Position numbers and translations under genes: made by a program
DNA from: Solwaraspora sp. WMMA2065
GTDB taxonomy: Bacteria; Actinomycetota; Actinomycetes; Mycobacteriales; Micromonosporaceae
Assembly (NCBI RefSeq): GCF_030345075.1
Contig: NZ_CP128361.1
Span: 3,968,001-4,032,000 of the forward strand
DNA length: 64,000 nucleotides
Reading direction: 5' to 3'
Shown here: piece after piece, positions 38,913 to 47,114 of the stretch
Layout of the letters: each line of letters begins with the position of its first letter
How positions within the stretch are numbered: the stretch's first letter is position 1
The notes under the pieces: generated by a model
What the model was told of the DNA's origin: nothing
The model's input: the letters and a program-made list of their open reading frames with translations, nothing else
The model's database searches: none

Positions 38913-39344
38913 TCACTCCTTGACGGTGATGCCCATCGACCGGGCGGTCCCGGTGATGATCTTCTCCGCCTGCTCGATGCTGTTCGCGTTGAGGTCGGCC
39001 ATCTTCTTCTCGGCGATCTCCCGCAGCTGGGCGGTGGTCACCTGGCCGACCTTGGTGGTGTGCGGCACACCCGAGCCCTTCTGGATCCCGGCGGCCTTGA
39101 GCAGCAGCCGGGCAGCGGGCGGGGTCTTCAGCACGAAGGTGAAGGACCGGTCCTCGTACACGCTGATCTCAGCGGGCACGATGTCGCCCCGCTGGGATTC
39201 GGTCTGCGCGTTGTACGTCTTGCAGAACTCCATGATGTTCACGCCGTGCTGACCCAGCGCCGGACCGACCGGCGGTGCCGGGGTGGCCTGACCCGCCGGC
39301 AACTGCAGCGTGAACGTCTTGACGAGCTTCTTCTTCGGAGGCAT
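38913..39344 (-). CDS. rplK: 50S ribosomal protein uL11
   Basis: 143-residue GTPase-centre protein, the thiostrepton/thiopeptide site together with 23S rRNA and the RelA contact. The N-terminal proline-rich helix ([22 protein letters not shown]) is intact. Start ATG 39344. Confidence 0.97.
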   Translation of the reverse strand: MPPKKKLVKTFTLQLPAGQATPAPPVGPALGQHGVNIMEFCKTYNAQTESQRGDIVPAEISVYEDRSFTFVLKTPPAARLLLKAAGIQKGSGVPHTTKVGQVTTAQLREIAEKKMADLNANSIEQAEKIITGTARSMGITVKE

Positions 39345-39493
39345 GTCACTTCCTGGGGCTTGATCTGGTGTTCCGCACCGGATCTGCGGGACGTCACCGG
39401 CGACTGGCCGTCGTCCGGCACGGGCTGGCGAGCCCTCGACACGCGCGCACGGTCAGGCGCGGCCCAGGGCCGACGTTCTAGGTTAGCGCAGCT

Positions 39494-39526
39494 GACGGCG
39501 GCAGCCCAGCTGGGGTTGCCGCCGTC
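39494..39526 (-). terminator. Hairpin between nusG and rplK
   Basis: GACGGCGGCA (39494-39503) pairs with TGCCGCCGTC (39517-39526) with an inner CCCA/TGGG helix, 57 nt after the nusG stop. No T-tract. It probably separates secE-nusG from rplKA; a weak TAACCT -10 lies just downstream on the minus strand, without a clear -35. Confidence 0.6.
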
Positions 39527-39582
39527 GGTGTGCCGCAGGGGTTACGCAGGCGCGGAGAACCGCAGGCCCGGCTGTGCCGGAG

Positions 39583-40404
39583 TCAGATCTTGGCGACCTG
39601 GTTGAAGTTCAGCTCCACCGGGGTCTCCCGGCCGAAGATCGACACCAGCACCTTCAGCTTCTGCTGGTCGGCGTTGATCTCGCTGATCGTGGCCGGCAAC
39701 GAGGCGAACGCGCCGTCGGTAACGGTGACCGAGTCGCCGACCTCGAAGTCCAGCACCTTGACCTCGGGCTTGGCCTTCTTGGGCTCGGCCGTCACCGCCG
39801 GGACGAGCCACTTGAGCACCTCGTTGAGCGACAACGGCGCCGGCCGGTCGGCCCGGTCGGTCGCCCCGACGAAGCCGGTGACGCCCGGGGTGTTACGCAC
39901 GCAGGAGTACGACTCCGGGGTGAGGTCCATCCGGACCAGGATGTAGCCGGGGAAGACCTTGTTCTGCACCTGGAGCCGCTTGCCGTTCTTGACCTCGACC
40001 TCCTCCCGGGTCGGCACCTCGACCTGGAAGATGTACTCCTCCATGTCGAGGCTGGTGATCCGGGTCTCGAGGTTGGTCTTGACCTTGTTCTCGTAGCCGG
40101 CGTACGAGTGCACCACGTACCAGTCACCTGGCGCGTAGCGCAGCTTCTGCCGCAGCTCGGCGACCGGGTCGAACTCCTCGTCGTCGGCCACGGCGACGGG
40201 TTCGGCGACGTCGGCCGCAGAACTGTCCGGACTGTCCGGACTGTCTGGCCCGACGGCGGAGCCGTTGGCGTCGGCCGGGGGCTCGTCCGCCCCGGCAGCG
40301 GGGACCGGTGGTGCGCTGGCGGCCTCAACCGACTCATCAGCCGCCGCCGTGGCCACCGTCGACTGGTCGTCGGTGACGCTGGCGGTCTCGTCGTACTCAG
40401 GCAC
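39583..40404 (-). CDS. nusG: Transcription factor NusG, extended N-terminus
   Basis: Universal elongation factor that bridges RNA polymerase to Rho or to ribosomal S10. 273 residues: the first ~90 are Ala/Asp/Glu-rich and disordered, a feature of actinomycete NusG. The NGN domain follows ([18 protein letters not shown]), then the KOW domain ([15 protein letters not shown]) at the C-terminus. Start GTG 40404 with GGAAG upstream. 23 bp after secE. Confidence 0.97.
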   Translation of the reverse strand: MPEYDETASVTDDQSTVATAAADESVEAASAPPVPAAGADEPPADANGSAVGPDSPDSPDSSAADVAEPVAVADDEEFDPVAELRQKLRYAPGDWYVVHSYAGYENKVKTNLETRITSLDMEEYIFQVEVPTREEVEVKNGKRLQVQNKVFPGYILVRMDLTPESYSCVRNTPGVTGFVGATDRADRPAPLSLNEVLKWLVPAVTAEPKKAKPEVKVLDFEVGDSVTVTDGAFASLPATISEINADQQKLKVLVSIFGRETPVELNFNQVAKI

Positions 40405-40427
40405 GCTTGCTCACTTCCGTCACAAAA

Positions 40428-40817
40428 TCAGCTGGGGTTGCCGAATACCCACAGCACACCTTTGGCGAACACGAAGTCCAGCCCGGCCACGATGGTCAGC
40501 ATGACCGCGATGAACACGACCACCACGGCGGTGTAGGTCAGCAACTCCTTACGAGTCGGCCAGATGACCTTACGCAGCTCGGCGACCACTTCGCGGACGA
40601 ACCGGATGATCCGTCCGAAAAACCCCACCCCGGCCTCGGCCTTCGCCTTAGGTCGTCCCTCGGACGACTCCGCCTTGGCCCTGCTCCGGGTGGCCGTGCC
40701 ACCCCGTGCCGCCGGCTCCTCGTCGTCGACCTCGTCCTCGACCGACGTCTCGTCGATCGACTCGTCCTCGGGGCGGTCGTCCGCGGCGTCATCGCCACGC
40801 CGGTTCCTCTCGGCCAT
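40428..40817 (-). CDS. secE: Sec translocase subunit SecE
   Basis: 129 residues. A charged, disordered N-terminal ~70 residues precedes an amphipathic helix (VREVVAELRKVIWPTRKEL) and one membrane helix (TAVVVVFIAVMLTIVAGLDFVF), the minimal SecE. Forms the channel with SecY. Adjacent to nusG as in nearly all bacteria. Confidence 0.96.
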   Translation of the reverse strand: MAERNRRGDDAADDRPEDESIDETSVEDEVDDEEPAARGGTATRSRAKAESSEGRPKAKAEAGVGFFGRIIRFVREVVAELRKVIWPTRKELLTYTAVVVVFIAVMLTIVAGLDFVFAKGVLWVFGNPS

Positions 40818-40951
40818 CTCGCCCTCCGTCGCGGTGGTCGGGTCGCGCGCCAGGTCAGACGCGCTGCGTCGTGCACGTCGGCCATTCCCCTTGCGGGACG
40901 GCCGCCAACGGGGACGGCAGCCGACCCACCGGGTCGGTCAGGCCTTGGGCG

Positions 40952-41024
<73 letters not shown>

Positions 41025-41180
41025 GTGCGGGTCGGCAACCCCACCCAACCCCGCGGGGCGCACGGCCACGCAGGACTGAACAGGGGTCACAGGCCCCACG
41101 GCGGACCAGTGTACGGGTAGAGCCACCACTTTCCCAACCGGTACCGGCACCGCGCGTACCCGGGCCGGTACCACCGGCCG

Positions 41181-41573
41181 TCAGCGCGGGGTACGGACCA
41201 GTGCCCGGGCCTGGCTGAGCACCTTTTCGCCGGCGCAGACGGCCGTCACGTCGATGCGGGTCAACCCGTCCTCGGTGGTGCCCTTGACCACGCCGGTCAC
41301 CTCGACCTCGGTGCCCTCGTCGTCGTCCGGCACCACCACCGGGCGGGTGAACCGGACCGAGTACTCGACCACCGCGTCCGCCGATCCGGCCCACTGCGTC
41401 ACCGCGCGCCCGGCCAACGCCATGGTGAGCATGCCGTGGGCGATGACACCTGGCAGGCCGACCCCGGTGGCGAACCGGTCGCTCCAGTGGATGGGGTTGA
41501 AGTCGCCGGAGGCCCCGGCGTAGCGGACGAGGTCGGACCGGGTGACCCGGAACCGTTGCGGAGTCAGCTCCAT
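41181..41573 (-). CDS. MaoC-like hot-dog dehydratase (HadB-like)
   Basis: 130 residues, single hot-dog fold. The hydratase-2 motif YAGASGDFNPIHWSDRFA keeps the catalytic Asp and His, and GVIAHGMLTMALAG follows. In Mycobacterium the HadB subunit at this exact locus dehydrates 3-hydroxyacyl-ACP in fatty-acid/mycolate elongation. Here it lies one base after the hadA-like gene, so the two should form a heterodimer. The acyl chain substrate is unknown; mycolates are not expected in this group. No hadC follows; the next gene is tRNA-Trp. Confidence 0.85.
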   Translation of the reverse strand: MELTPQRFRVTRSDLVRYAGASGDFNPIHWSDRFATGVGLPGVIAHGMLTMALAGRAVTQWAGSADAVVEYSVRFTRPVVVPDDDEGTEVEVTGVVKGTTEDGLTRIDVTAVCAGEKVLSQARALVRTPR

Positions 41574-41574
41574 C

Positions 41575-42024
41575 TCAGTCCTCCCCCCGGACGACCAGCT
41601 TCATCCAGACGGTGACCACCGGCTCACCGGTGGCCACAGTGGCGATCTCGGTACGGACGGTCAGGAAGTCGTGTCCGCCACGGGACATGATCTCCTCGAT
41701 GGTGTCGGTGCACACCAGTTCGTCGCCGGCGACCACTGGGCGGACGTACCGGAACCGCTGGTCGCCGTGCACCACCCGGCTGTAGTCGATCGCGAGATCG
41801 GGATCGGAGATCACCCGCTCGGACGAGGACATGGTGACCGCTACCGGGAAGGTCGGTGGCGCGACCACGTCCGGATAGCCCGCTTTGCGGGCGACGTCCG
41901 GATCGTGGTGAACGGCATCGCTGGCCCCGATGGCGACGGCGAACTCGCGGATCTTCTCCCGCCCCACCAGGTACGTACCGCCGGGCGGGTAACTGCGACC
42001 GACTAAGGACGGATCCATGGGCAT
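41575..42024 (-). CDS. MaoC-like N-terminal hot-dog protein (HadA/UPF0336-like)
   Basis: 149 residues from ATG 42024. Hot-dog fold of the FAS1-like/UPF0336 family; the region matching the catalytic loop reads ASDAVHHDPDVARKAGY, i.e. the N-P-x-H signature is missing, as expected for the non-catalytic partner of a HadAB pair. TAGGTT (42032-42037) ends 7 nt before the ATG, so the mRNA may be leaderless; GGGTAGG could alternatively act as a ribosome-binding site. ATG 42018 is the other possible start. Confidence 0.85.
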   Translation of the reverse strand: MPMDPSLVGRSYPPGGTYLVGREKIREFAVAIGASDAVHHDPDVARKAGYPDVVAPPTFPVAVTMSSSERVISDPDLAIDYSRVVHGDQRFRYVRPVVAGDELVCTDTIEEIMSRGGHDFLTVRTEIATVATGEPVVTVWMKLVVRGED

Positions 42025-42087
42025 GCGCAGCAACCTACCCGCTGGCCGGCACCCGGACGACGTGCGGGCCGCCCGGAACGGCGATGG

Positions 42088-42255
42088 TCAGCGGGTCTCG
42101 CGGTGCAGCGTGTGCTTGCCGTCCCGGGGGCAGAACTTCTTCAGCTCGATGCGGTCCGGGTCGTTACGGCGGTTCTTCCGCGTGATGTAGTTGCGCTCCT
42201 TGCACTCCACACACGCCAAAGTGATCTTTGGACGGACGTCGGTCGCCTTGGCCAC
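42088..42255 (-). CDS. rpmG: 50S ribosomal protein bL33
   Basis: 55 residues from GTG 42255 ([23 protein letters not shown]). It has CxxC at ACVEC but the second pair is reduced to a single Cys ([10 protein letters not shown]), so it is the zinc-independent type. It sits between tRNA-Met and the hadA-like gene, the mycobacterial rpmG2-hadA order. Confidence 0.95.
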   Translation of the reverse strand: MAKATDVRPKITLACVECKERNYITRKNRRNDPDRIELKKFCPRDGKHTLHRETR

Positions 42256-42389
42256 GGCGGGGTGCCTTCCTCGCTATCGGAACAACTACAGCGTGCCAGC
42301 GTAGCCTGCGGCAGCGCGGACATGCAAAGCGGGCGCCTGCGGCGCCCACCCGTACTTCGTACCACCGGCCTCACCCGCGAAGCCGACCG

Positions 42390-42462
42390 TAGCGGTGGCC
42401 GGACTTGAACCGGCGACACAACGATTATGAGCCGTTTGCTCTACCACCTGAGCTACACCGCC
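42390..42462 (-). tRNA. tRNA-Met (CAU), elongator type
   Basis: 73-nt cloverleaf, acceptor GGCGGTG/CACCGCT, anticodon loop CTCATAA, T-loop GGTTCAAGTCC. A standard first pair (G-U) rather than the mismatched initiator end, so elongator Met, although a tRNA-Ile2 with modified CAU cannot be excluded by sequence alone. Confidence 0.92.
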
Positions 42463-42487
42463 GTGACGGGTCCAGTGGAACCCACTG

Positions 42488-42560
42488 AGCCCCCTTACGG
42501 AATCGAACCGTAGACCTTCTCCTTACCATGGAGACGCTCTGCCGACTGAGCTAAGGGGGC
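42488..42560 (-). tRNA. tRNA-Thr (GGU)
   Basis: 73-nt cloverleaf, acceptor GCCCCCT/AGGGGGC, anticodon loop ATGGTAA with GGU, T-loop GGTTCGATTCC. First gene of a tRNA-Thr, tRNA-Met, rpmG transcription unit. Confidence 0.96.
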
Positions 42561-42596
42561 CGAACACCCACCCGCCTGGGCGGATGCGCACGGGTA

Positions 42597-42625
42597 AGAG
42601 TACACGGCCCCGCCCGCGAGGTGAA
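42597..42625 (-). promoter_or_regulatory. Promoter of tRNA-Thr/tRNA-Met/rpmG
   Basis: Minus strand: TTCACC (42620-42625), 17-nt spacer, TACTCT (42597-42602), predicted start about 30 nt before tRNA-Thr. Same -10 as the str promoter. Confidence 0.55.
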
Positions 42626-42677
42626 ATCAGCTTGGCCCGTCTGCGCCGCCGCAGGTCAGGGCCCTTCCGGTCGGGGA

Positions 42678-45203
42678 TCAGGGCACTGCCCGCAGCCGAC
42701 GAACCTCGCTGGACTGCAGGCTCTCCGGGTCGGTTTGCGCCTCGTACCAGGCGGCCAGCCGCTCGTACGGCAACGGACGGCTGAACAGGAAGCCCTGCCC
42801 GACCTGGCAGCCGATGTCCTGCAGCAGTTCCAGGGTCAGTTCGCTCTCCACCCCTTCGGCCACCACGGTCAGGCCGAACTGCTGGGACAGCGTCACGACG
42901 GCGTTGACGATCGCCAGGTCCCCCGGATCGGTCGCCATCCCCTGCACGAACGACCGGTCGACCTTCACCTCGTGCACCGGCAGCCGGCGCAGGTGCGCCA
43001 GCGAGGTGTAGCCGGTGCCGAAGTCGTCGACGGACAGCCGTACCCCGAGGTCACGCAGCCGCCGTAGGGTCGGCATCGGCCGGTCCGTGCCGTCCAGCAC
43101 ACCGGCCTCGGCGATCTCCAGGGTGAGCAGCTCCGGAGCGACCTGCGCGTCATCCAGCAGGGTCCGGACCAGCTCGGGAAACTCCGGATCGGTCAGGGTA
43201 CGGGCGGACAGGTTGACGGCCACCGGCAACGGCTGCTGACCGACGCTCCACTCCCGGCTGCGGCGCAGCCCTTCGCGCAGCACGAACTCGGTCAGCCGAC
43301 CGAGCTGGCCGGTGTGTTCGGCGACCGCGACGAAGTCCTCCGGCGAGACCGAACCGTGCGTCGGATGCTCCCACCGGGTCAGGCACTCGACCCCGACCAG
43401 CCGGCGGCCGTGCAGCGTCACCTTCGGCTGGTAGTAGACCTCCAGCTGCATCTCATCGAGCGCGACCCGCAGGTCACCGGCGAGACCGAGCCGGCGTACC
43501 GAGCGGGACTCCAACGCCGGATTGAACAGCTGGACGCCGCCGGGCACCGACTTCGCCGCCGTCGCGGCCAGGTCCGCCCGCTGCAGCAGTGTCGCGGCGT
43601 CGCTGCCGTGGTCGGGGTGTACCGCGACACCGGCCACGGTGTCGACGTCCAGGGTCAACGCGCCGAAGACCATCTGGTCGCGAATCTGGTCACGGAGCTC
43701 GACCGCGAGCTGTACGGCGTACTCCGCAGCCTCCATCCGCAGGGTGACCACGAACTCGTCTCCGCCGCTGCGGCCGACCAGCGCGGCCGACGGGGCGCGG
43801 TCCCGCAGCCGCCGGGCGACCTCGGCCAGGACCTTGTCCCCGGCCGCGTGGCCGAGGGACTCGTTGACCTGTCGCAGCCCGGCGACGTCGAAGAGCAGAA
43901 CCGCGACCACCTCACCCGGGGTCCGGATGGCCACCGACTCGTCGAGCGCTGCGGTCAGCCGGCGGCGGTTGGCCAGCCGGGTCAGGCCGTCGTGGGCCGC
44001 GTCGTAGCGCAGCCGGTCGACCAGGCGCGAGTTCTCCACGGCGACCGCGGCGTGCACGGCGATCGCCTCCAGCAGCCGTAGGTCACCCGGCCCGAAGTGG
44101 GAGATGTCCCCGAGCCGGCCGGACACCTCCAGGCAGCCGATCACCAGGGAACCGGCTCGTAGCGGCACTACGACGGCGTCCTTGGCACCCCACTTCCGAA
44201 GTGCGGTGTCGAACGGGCCGTCGCCGAACTTCGCGCCGACGGCCAGGGAACTTCCGGTCTCGAAGACGTGTTCACGGATCGATTCCGGGGCGCCGACCGT
44301 GTCTACCAGCCCCTGCCCGTCGGCGGTCGCGGACAGCAGCACCTCGGGATACCGCCCCTGTTTCGGCAGCCAGAGTGTCGCGTACTCGGACTGCAGCACC
44401 TCGCGGACCCGCTTGAGCAGTACGTCGACGATCGTCCCGTCGTGCGGCGTGTCGGCGATCGCCCGGGTCAACGCGTAGATCTCGGAGAGCGTGCGGTTCT
44501 GCCGCAGTGATTTCGCGTACGACCGGTAGGCCAGCACGAAGAAGGTGATCAGCGCGACCAACAGGATCAGCGCCCAGTCGCTCTGCGCCAGCAGGATCAG
44601 CACCACCAAACCGAAGGTGATGTTGATGGAGGCGACGACCAGGGCAGGGACCGTCGTGGTGGTGAGTTCCTTGGTGGACAACCGGCCCTGGGCAAGGGTG
44701 ATCACCACGAGCACGGCGACCAGCGTGATGATCTGGCAGGCGATCATCGCCCCGACCAGCGTCAACCAGGTACGCGGCTCGGCGGCGTCGAGCACGTCGG
44801 CGTTGACGACGATCGCGGTGGCGATGGACGTGCTGGCGGCCACGTTCGCCACGTTGAACCACAACTTGACGGGCGGCTGCCGCCGGCTCAGATGACCGAC
44901 CACGGCTGCCAGCACCCGACCGATGATCAGAGTAAGTGGCGGCAGGAAGAACAGACCGAGCAAAAACGGGATCTCGCCGATGTTCAGGGTAAACGACTGC
45001 CGGCGCACCTCGAACAGCAAGATTGCCGCGTGCGCGGCGAGGAACAGCCCGAAGAACAGCAGGCCCAGCGGCCAATCTCCGGTCGGATTGGGGTGGCTGA
45101 TGGCCAAGGCCACAGAGATGAGTACGGCTATCAGAGCGAGTGGCCCGGTTACGAACCAGGCCCGCCTGGAAGAATGCCGTGAGATCGCCTGTGGCCTTGG
45201 CAC
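42678..45203 (-). CDS. Membrane-bound GAF-GGDEF-EAL cyclic-di-GMP protein
   Basis: 841 residues from GTG 45203 (AAGGGG five bases upstream). Residues 15-230 are an integral-membrane sensor of about seven or eight helices. Residues about 240-395 form a GAF domain; 400-560 a GGDEF domain with intact SGGDEF at 479-484 but no RxxD inhibitory site at the expected position; 585-825 an EAL domain whose signature reads ECL (606-608) instead of EAL, with DDFGTG (726-731), a lysine in VKVDRSF and EGVE (783-786) kept. It may both make and degrade c-di-GMP. It follows a small exported-peptide gene by 28 bp. Confidence 0.92.
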   Translation of the reverse strand: MPRPQAISRHSSRRAWFVTGPLALIAVLISVALAISHPNPTGDWPLGLLFFGLFLAAHAAILLFEVRRQSFTLNIGEIPFLLGLFFLPPLTLIIGRVLAAVVGHLSRRQPPVKLWFNVANVAASTSIATAIVVNADVLDAAEPRTWLTLVGAMIACQIITLVAVLVVITLAQGRLSTKELTTTTVPALVVASINITFGLVVLILLAQSDWALILLVALITFFVLAYRSYAKSLRQNRTLSEIYALTRAIADTPHDGTIVDVLLKRVREVLQSEYATLWLPKQGRYPEVLLSATADGQGLVDTVGAPESIREHVFETGSSLAVGAKFGDGPFDTALRKWGAKDAVVVPLRAGSLVIGCLEVSGRLGDISHFGPGDLRLLEAIAVHAAVAVENSRLVDRLRYDAAHDGLTRLANRRRLTAALDESVAIRTPGEVVAVLLFDVAGLRQVNESLGHAAGDKVLAEVARRLRDRAPSAALVGRSGGDEFVVTLRMEAAEYAVQLAVELRDQIRDQMVFGALTLDVDTVAGVAVHPDHGSDAATLLQRADLAATAAKSVPGGVQLFNPALESRSVRRLGLAGDLRVALDEMQLEVYYQPKVTLHGRRLVGVECLTRWEHPTHGSVSPEDFVAVAEHTGQLGRLTEFVLREGLRRSREWSVGQQPLPVAVNLSARTLTDPEFPELVRTLLDDAQVAPELLTLEIAEAGVLDGTDRPMPTLRRLRDLGVRLSVDDFGTGYTSLAHLRRLPVHEVKVDRSFVQGMATDPGDLAIVNAVVTLSQQFGLTVVAEGVESELTLELLQDIGCQVGQGFLFSRPLPYERLAAWYEAQTDPESLQSSEVRRLRAVP

Positions 45204-45231
45204 TCGATCCCCTTGGTGTCGGCTGCGGCGA

Positions 45232-45447
45232 TCAGGTCCAGCTGAAGTCGTAGAGCGAGACCTGCGAATCCACCATGGCGTCGAAGCCGTACTTGTCCAC
45301 CGGGGAAACCACAGGCACCTCGTCACCGACCGTAACCCAGGCTTGGGCAGCCTGGGCGGCGGTCCCAGCGGTGAACGAGACAGCAATCCCGAGTGCGGCG
45401 ACCGCGACGACCCTGCCGAGCCGGCGGCCCATCGTGTGTCCACGCAT
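45232..45447 (-). CDS. Exported 71-residue peptide, unknown
   Basis: From ATG 45447 (GGAG seven bases upstream): a basic N-region, hydrophobic core (VVAVAALGIAVSF) and an AxA cleavage site around AAQAAQA at residues 31-36 form a clear signal peptide. The mature part is only about 35 residues, acidic, with one Cys-free VGDEVPVVSPVDKYGFDAM stretch. ATG 45432 (MGRRLGR) is an alternative start. Same strand and 28 bp upstream of the GGDEF-EAL gene, so likely cotranscribed. I do not recognise the family; a ligand for the membrane sensor is a hypothesis only. Confidence 0.7.
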   Translation of the reverse strand: MRGHTMGRRLGRVVAVAALGIAVSFTAGTAAQAAQAWVTVGDEVPVVSPVDKYGFDAMVDSQVSLYDFSWT

Positions 45448-46161
45448 GTTACAGACTCCCGTCCAAGGAGGCGAATGAGTTACGCGAATGAGGGGCAGAG
45501 TCCTGATGGTGCCACACCGGACCGCACCAACGGTAGGTTGACGCGGCCGGCCTGCACCTTCGGCACCGCCCATCCTAGCCAATCGGACGAGGAGAACCTT
45601 AGCGGCGGCTTTGCCCTGCGGCTTTCGTCCCGCTGCTGCTCCGGCTGGTGATCCGGCTCGACGACAGCCGGTGGCGCCGCGAAGAGGATTGGCAGGCACG
45701 AACACTAGGCAAACCCCGCACTGAGCGAAGCTACTGGGCTAATATCATGACCGACATGCCGGATTTATTACGAATCAACGAAGGAAGTGATTTGTTGCTC
45801 TTTTATGCAACTAAAATTCGGGATAAGGGTCAACTAACCGAGTCATCAGCCGGCGACGGCCGTCGCCGGGTCTCGACGCTAAGCCCTGCCGACCACTCGA
45901 TGGCACCCTTTTCGGTCACGGCTCGGTGTCGGCGGCTACTCGCCAGTTCGGAAAACGCAGCCCAAACGGTGTACTGCCACCGAGAACGCTACCCGGGGTG
46001 CGGGTCGACGACTCGCCGAACGCTCAATGGCCCGTTCACACACCGCGTGCCCACCAGCCGGCGGGCACGCGGGCCTGTCGTGCCCCCAGACCCGCTGGCA
46101 ACGATGAGCGCCGACTAGTTGACGCAGCGTCACAGTCCCAGGGTCGGCTGCACCAGTCGAG
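45448..46161. other. Non-coding stretch with AT-rich island
   Basis: No convincing gene. Positions 45731-45845 are markedly AT-rich against the surroundings (TTTATTACGAATC, CTTTTATGCAACTAAAATTC). A + strand frame there uses TTA, CTA and ATT codons that neighbours avoid. A perfect 20-bp palindrome (45850-45869, CCGGCGAC/GTCGCCGG) sits at its edge. It could be a promoter region for the exported peptide or a remnant of transferred DNA. Confidence 0.5.
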
Positions 46162-46203
46162 CCTGATGCCACAGGTGCATCAGGATGCACCTGTGGCATC
46201 AGG
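46162..46203. repeat. Perfect 19-bp inverted repeat with 4-nt loop
   Basis: CCTGATGCCACAGGTGCAT (46162-46180), loop CAGG, and its exact complement (46185-46203). No T-tract on either side. Immediately after it, a unit containing GGTCCGCAGA..CACCTTG is repeated in tandem (about 46202-46240). Candidate REP-like element, terminator or sRNA stem. Confidence 0.85.
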
Positions 46204-46318
46204 TCCGCAGAAGCACCTTGGGTCCGCAGAGCACCTTGGGTCCGGAGCCTTGGTCCCGGAAACCGGGGACGGCTGGACCTGGCCGGACCGGGCGGGACGG
46301 CACGCCGGCCCGTACGAC

Positions 46319-46356
46319 AACAGCCCTTGACCTGTTGGTGCAGGTCAAGGGCTGTT
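46319..46356 (-). terminator. tRNA-Tyr terminator
   Basis: 16-bp perfect stem (46319-46334 with 46341-46356), loop TTGGTG, beginning 12 bp past the 3' end of tRNA-Tyr. Confidence 0.8.
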
Positions 46357-46367
46357 GGTGCGCCTGG

Positions 46368-46448
46368 TGGCGGGTAGAGGATTCGAACCTCTGTAGCTTT
46401 CGCGACGGATTTACAGTCCGCTCCCATTGGCCGCTCGGGCAACCCGCC
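46368..46448 (-). tRNA. tRNA-Tyr (GUA)
   Basis: 81-nt class II cloverleaf with a long variable arm: acceptor GGCGGGT/ACCCGCC, anticodon loop CTGTAAA with GTA, T-loop GGTTCGAATCC. Confidence 0.96.
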
Positions 46449-46485
46449 AGGGCGTGCCACCTCGTCACGCGAGGCGACGCAGGAA

Positions 46486-46510
46486 AGGATAGCGGCATGA
46501 CGGGGCTCTC
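46486..46510 (-). promoter_or_regulatory. Possible tRNA-Tyr promoter -10 region
   Basis: Minus strand TATCCT (46486-46491) with TTGCGG 19 nt upstream; spacing is long, so this is tentative. It is followed within about 40 nt by the tRNA 5' end. Confidence 0.35.
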
Positions 46511-46613
46511 CCGCAACCGGGTACCGTCAGCGGGAGTCAACTGTCCGGCAACGTCCGATACACCGTCCGAGACCCGCGCACCGTCCGAGACCCGCACTGG
46601 CAGGGAGCAGACC

Positions 46614-47108
46614 ATGGCAGCCAACCCGTCGTTCGACATCGTGAGCAAGGTCGACCGGCAGGAGATCGACAACGCCCTCCGGCAGACCGAGAAGGAGCTG
46701 TCCACCCGCTTCGACTTCCGCGGCACCGGCGCCGAGATCGCCTGGTCCGGCGAGGAGGCCGTGACGTTGCAGGCGGAGACCGAGGAGCGGGTCAAGGCCA
46801 GCCTGGACGTGTTCAAGGAGAAGCTGGTCAAGCGGAACATCTCGCTCAAGTCGCTGGACGCCGGTGACCCACGCTCGTCGGGCAAGACCTACAAGATCGA
46901 CTGCAAGGTCATCCAGGGCATCGAGTCGGACAAGGCGAAGGCGATCAGCAAGAAGATCCGCGACGACGGACCCAAGGGTGTCCAGGCGCAGATCCAGGGC
47001 GACCAGCTGCGCGTCACCGCCAAGAAGAAGGACGACCTGCAGGCGGTCATCGCGCTGCTCAAGCAGGAGGACTTCGGCATCGCCCTGCAGTTCACCAACT
47101 ACCGCTGA
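46614..47108 (+). CDS. YajQ family nucleotide/nucleic-acid-binding protein
   Basis: 164 residues, typical length, from ATG 46614 with GGGAG upstream; the start is fixed by the conserved [19 protein letters not shown]. Later motifs [12 protein letters not shown] and [32 protein letters not shown] are diagnostic. YajQ proteins have two ferredoxin-like domains; one member in Xanthomonas was reported to bind cyclic di-GMP. Upstream, a GAGACCCGCACCGTCC-like unit is duplicated (about 46565-46597). Only + strand gene in this part, converging on the MFS gene 6 bp away. Confidence 0.95.
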   Translation: MAANPSFDIVSKVDRQEIDNALRQTEKELSTRFDFRGTGAEIAWSGEEAVTLQAETEERVKASLDVFKEKLVKRNISLKSLDAGDPRSSGKTYKIDCKVIQGIESDKAKAISKKIRDDGPKGVQAQIQGDQLRVTAKKKDDLQAVIALLKQEDFGIALQFTNYR

Positions 47109-47114
47109 CTCAGC

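Noticed and set aside
45648-46118. + strand frame of 156 codons in the AT-rich region
   Set aside because: No ribosome-binding site, shifting codon usage and no domain; treated as non-coding.
46185-46613. Upstream extension of yajQ to 307 residues
   Set aside because: It would run antisense across tRNA-Tyr and its terminator; ATG 46614 has a ribosome-binding site and matches the family start.
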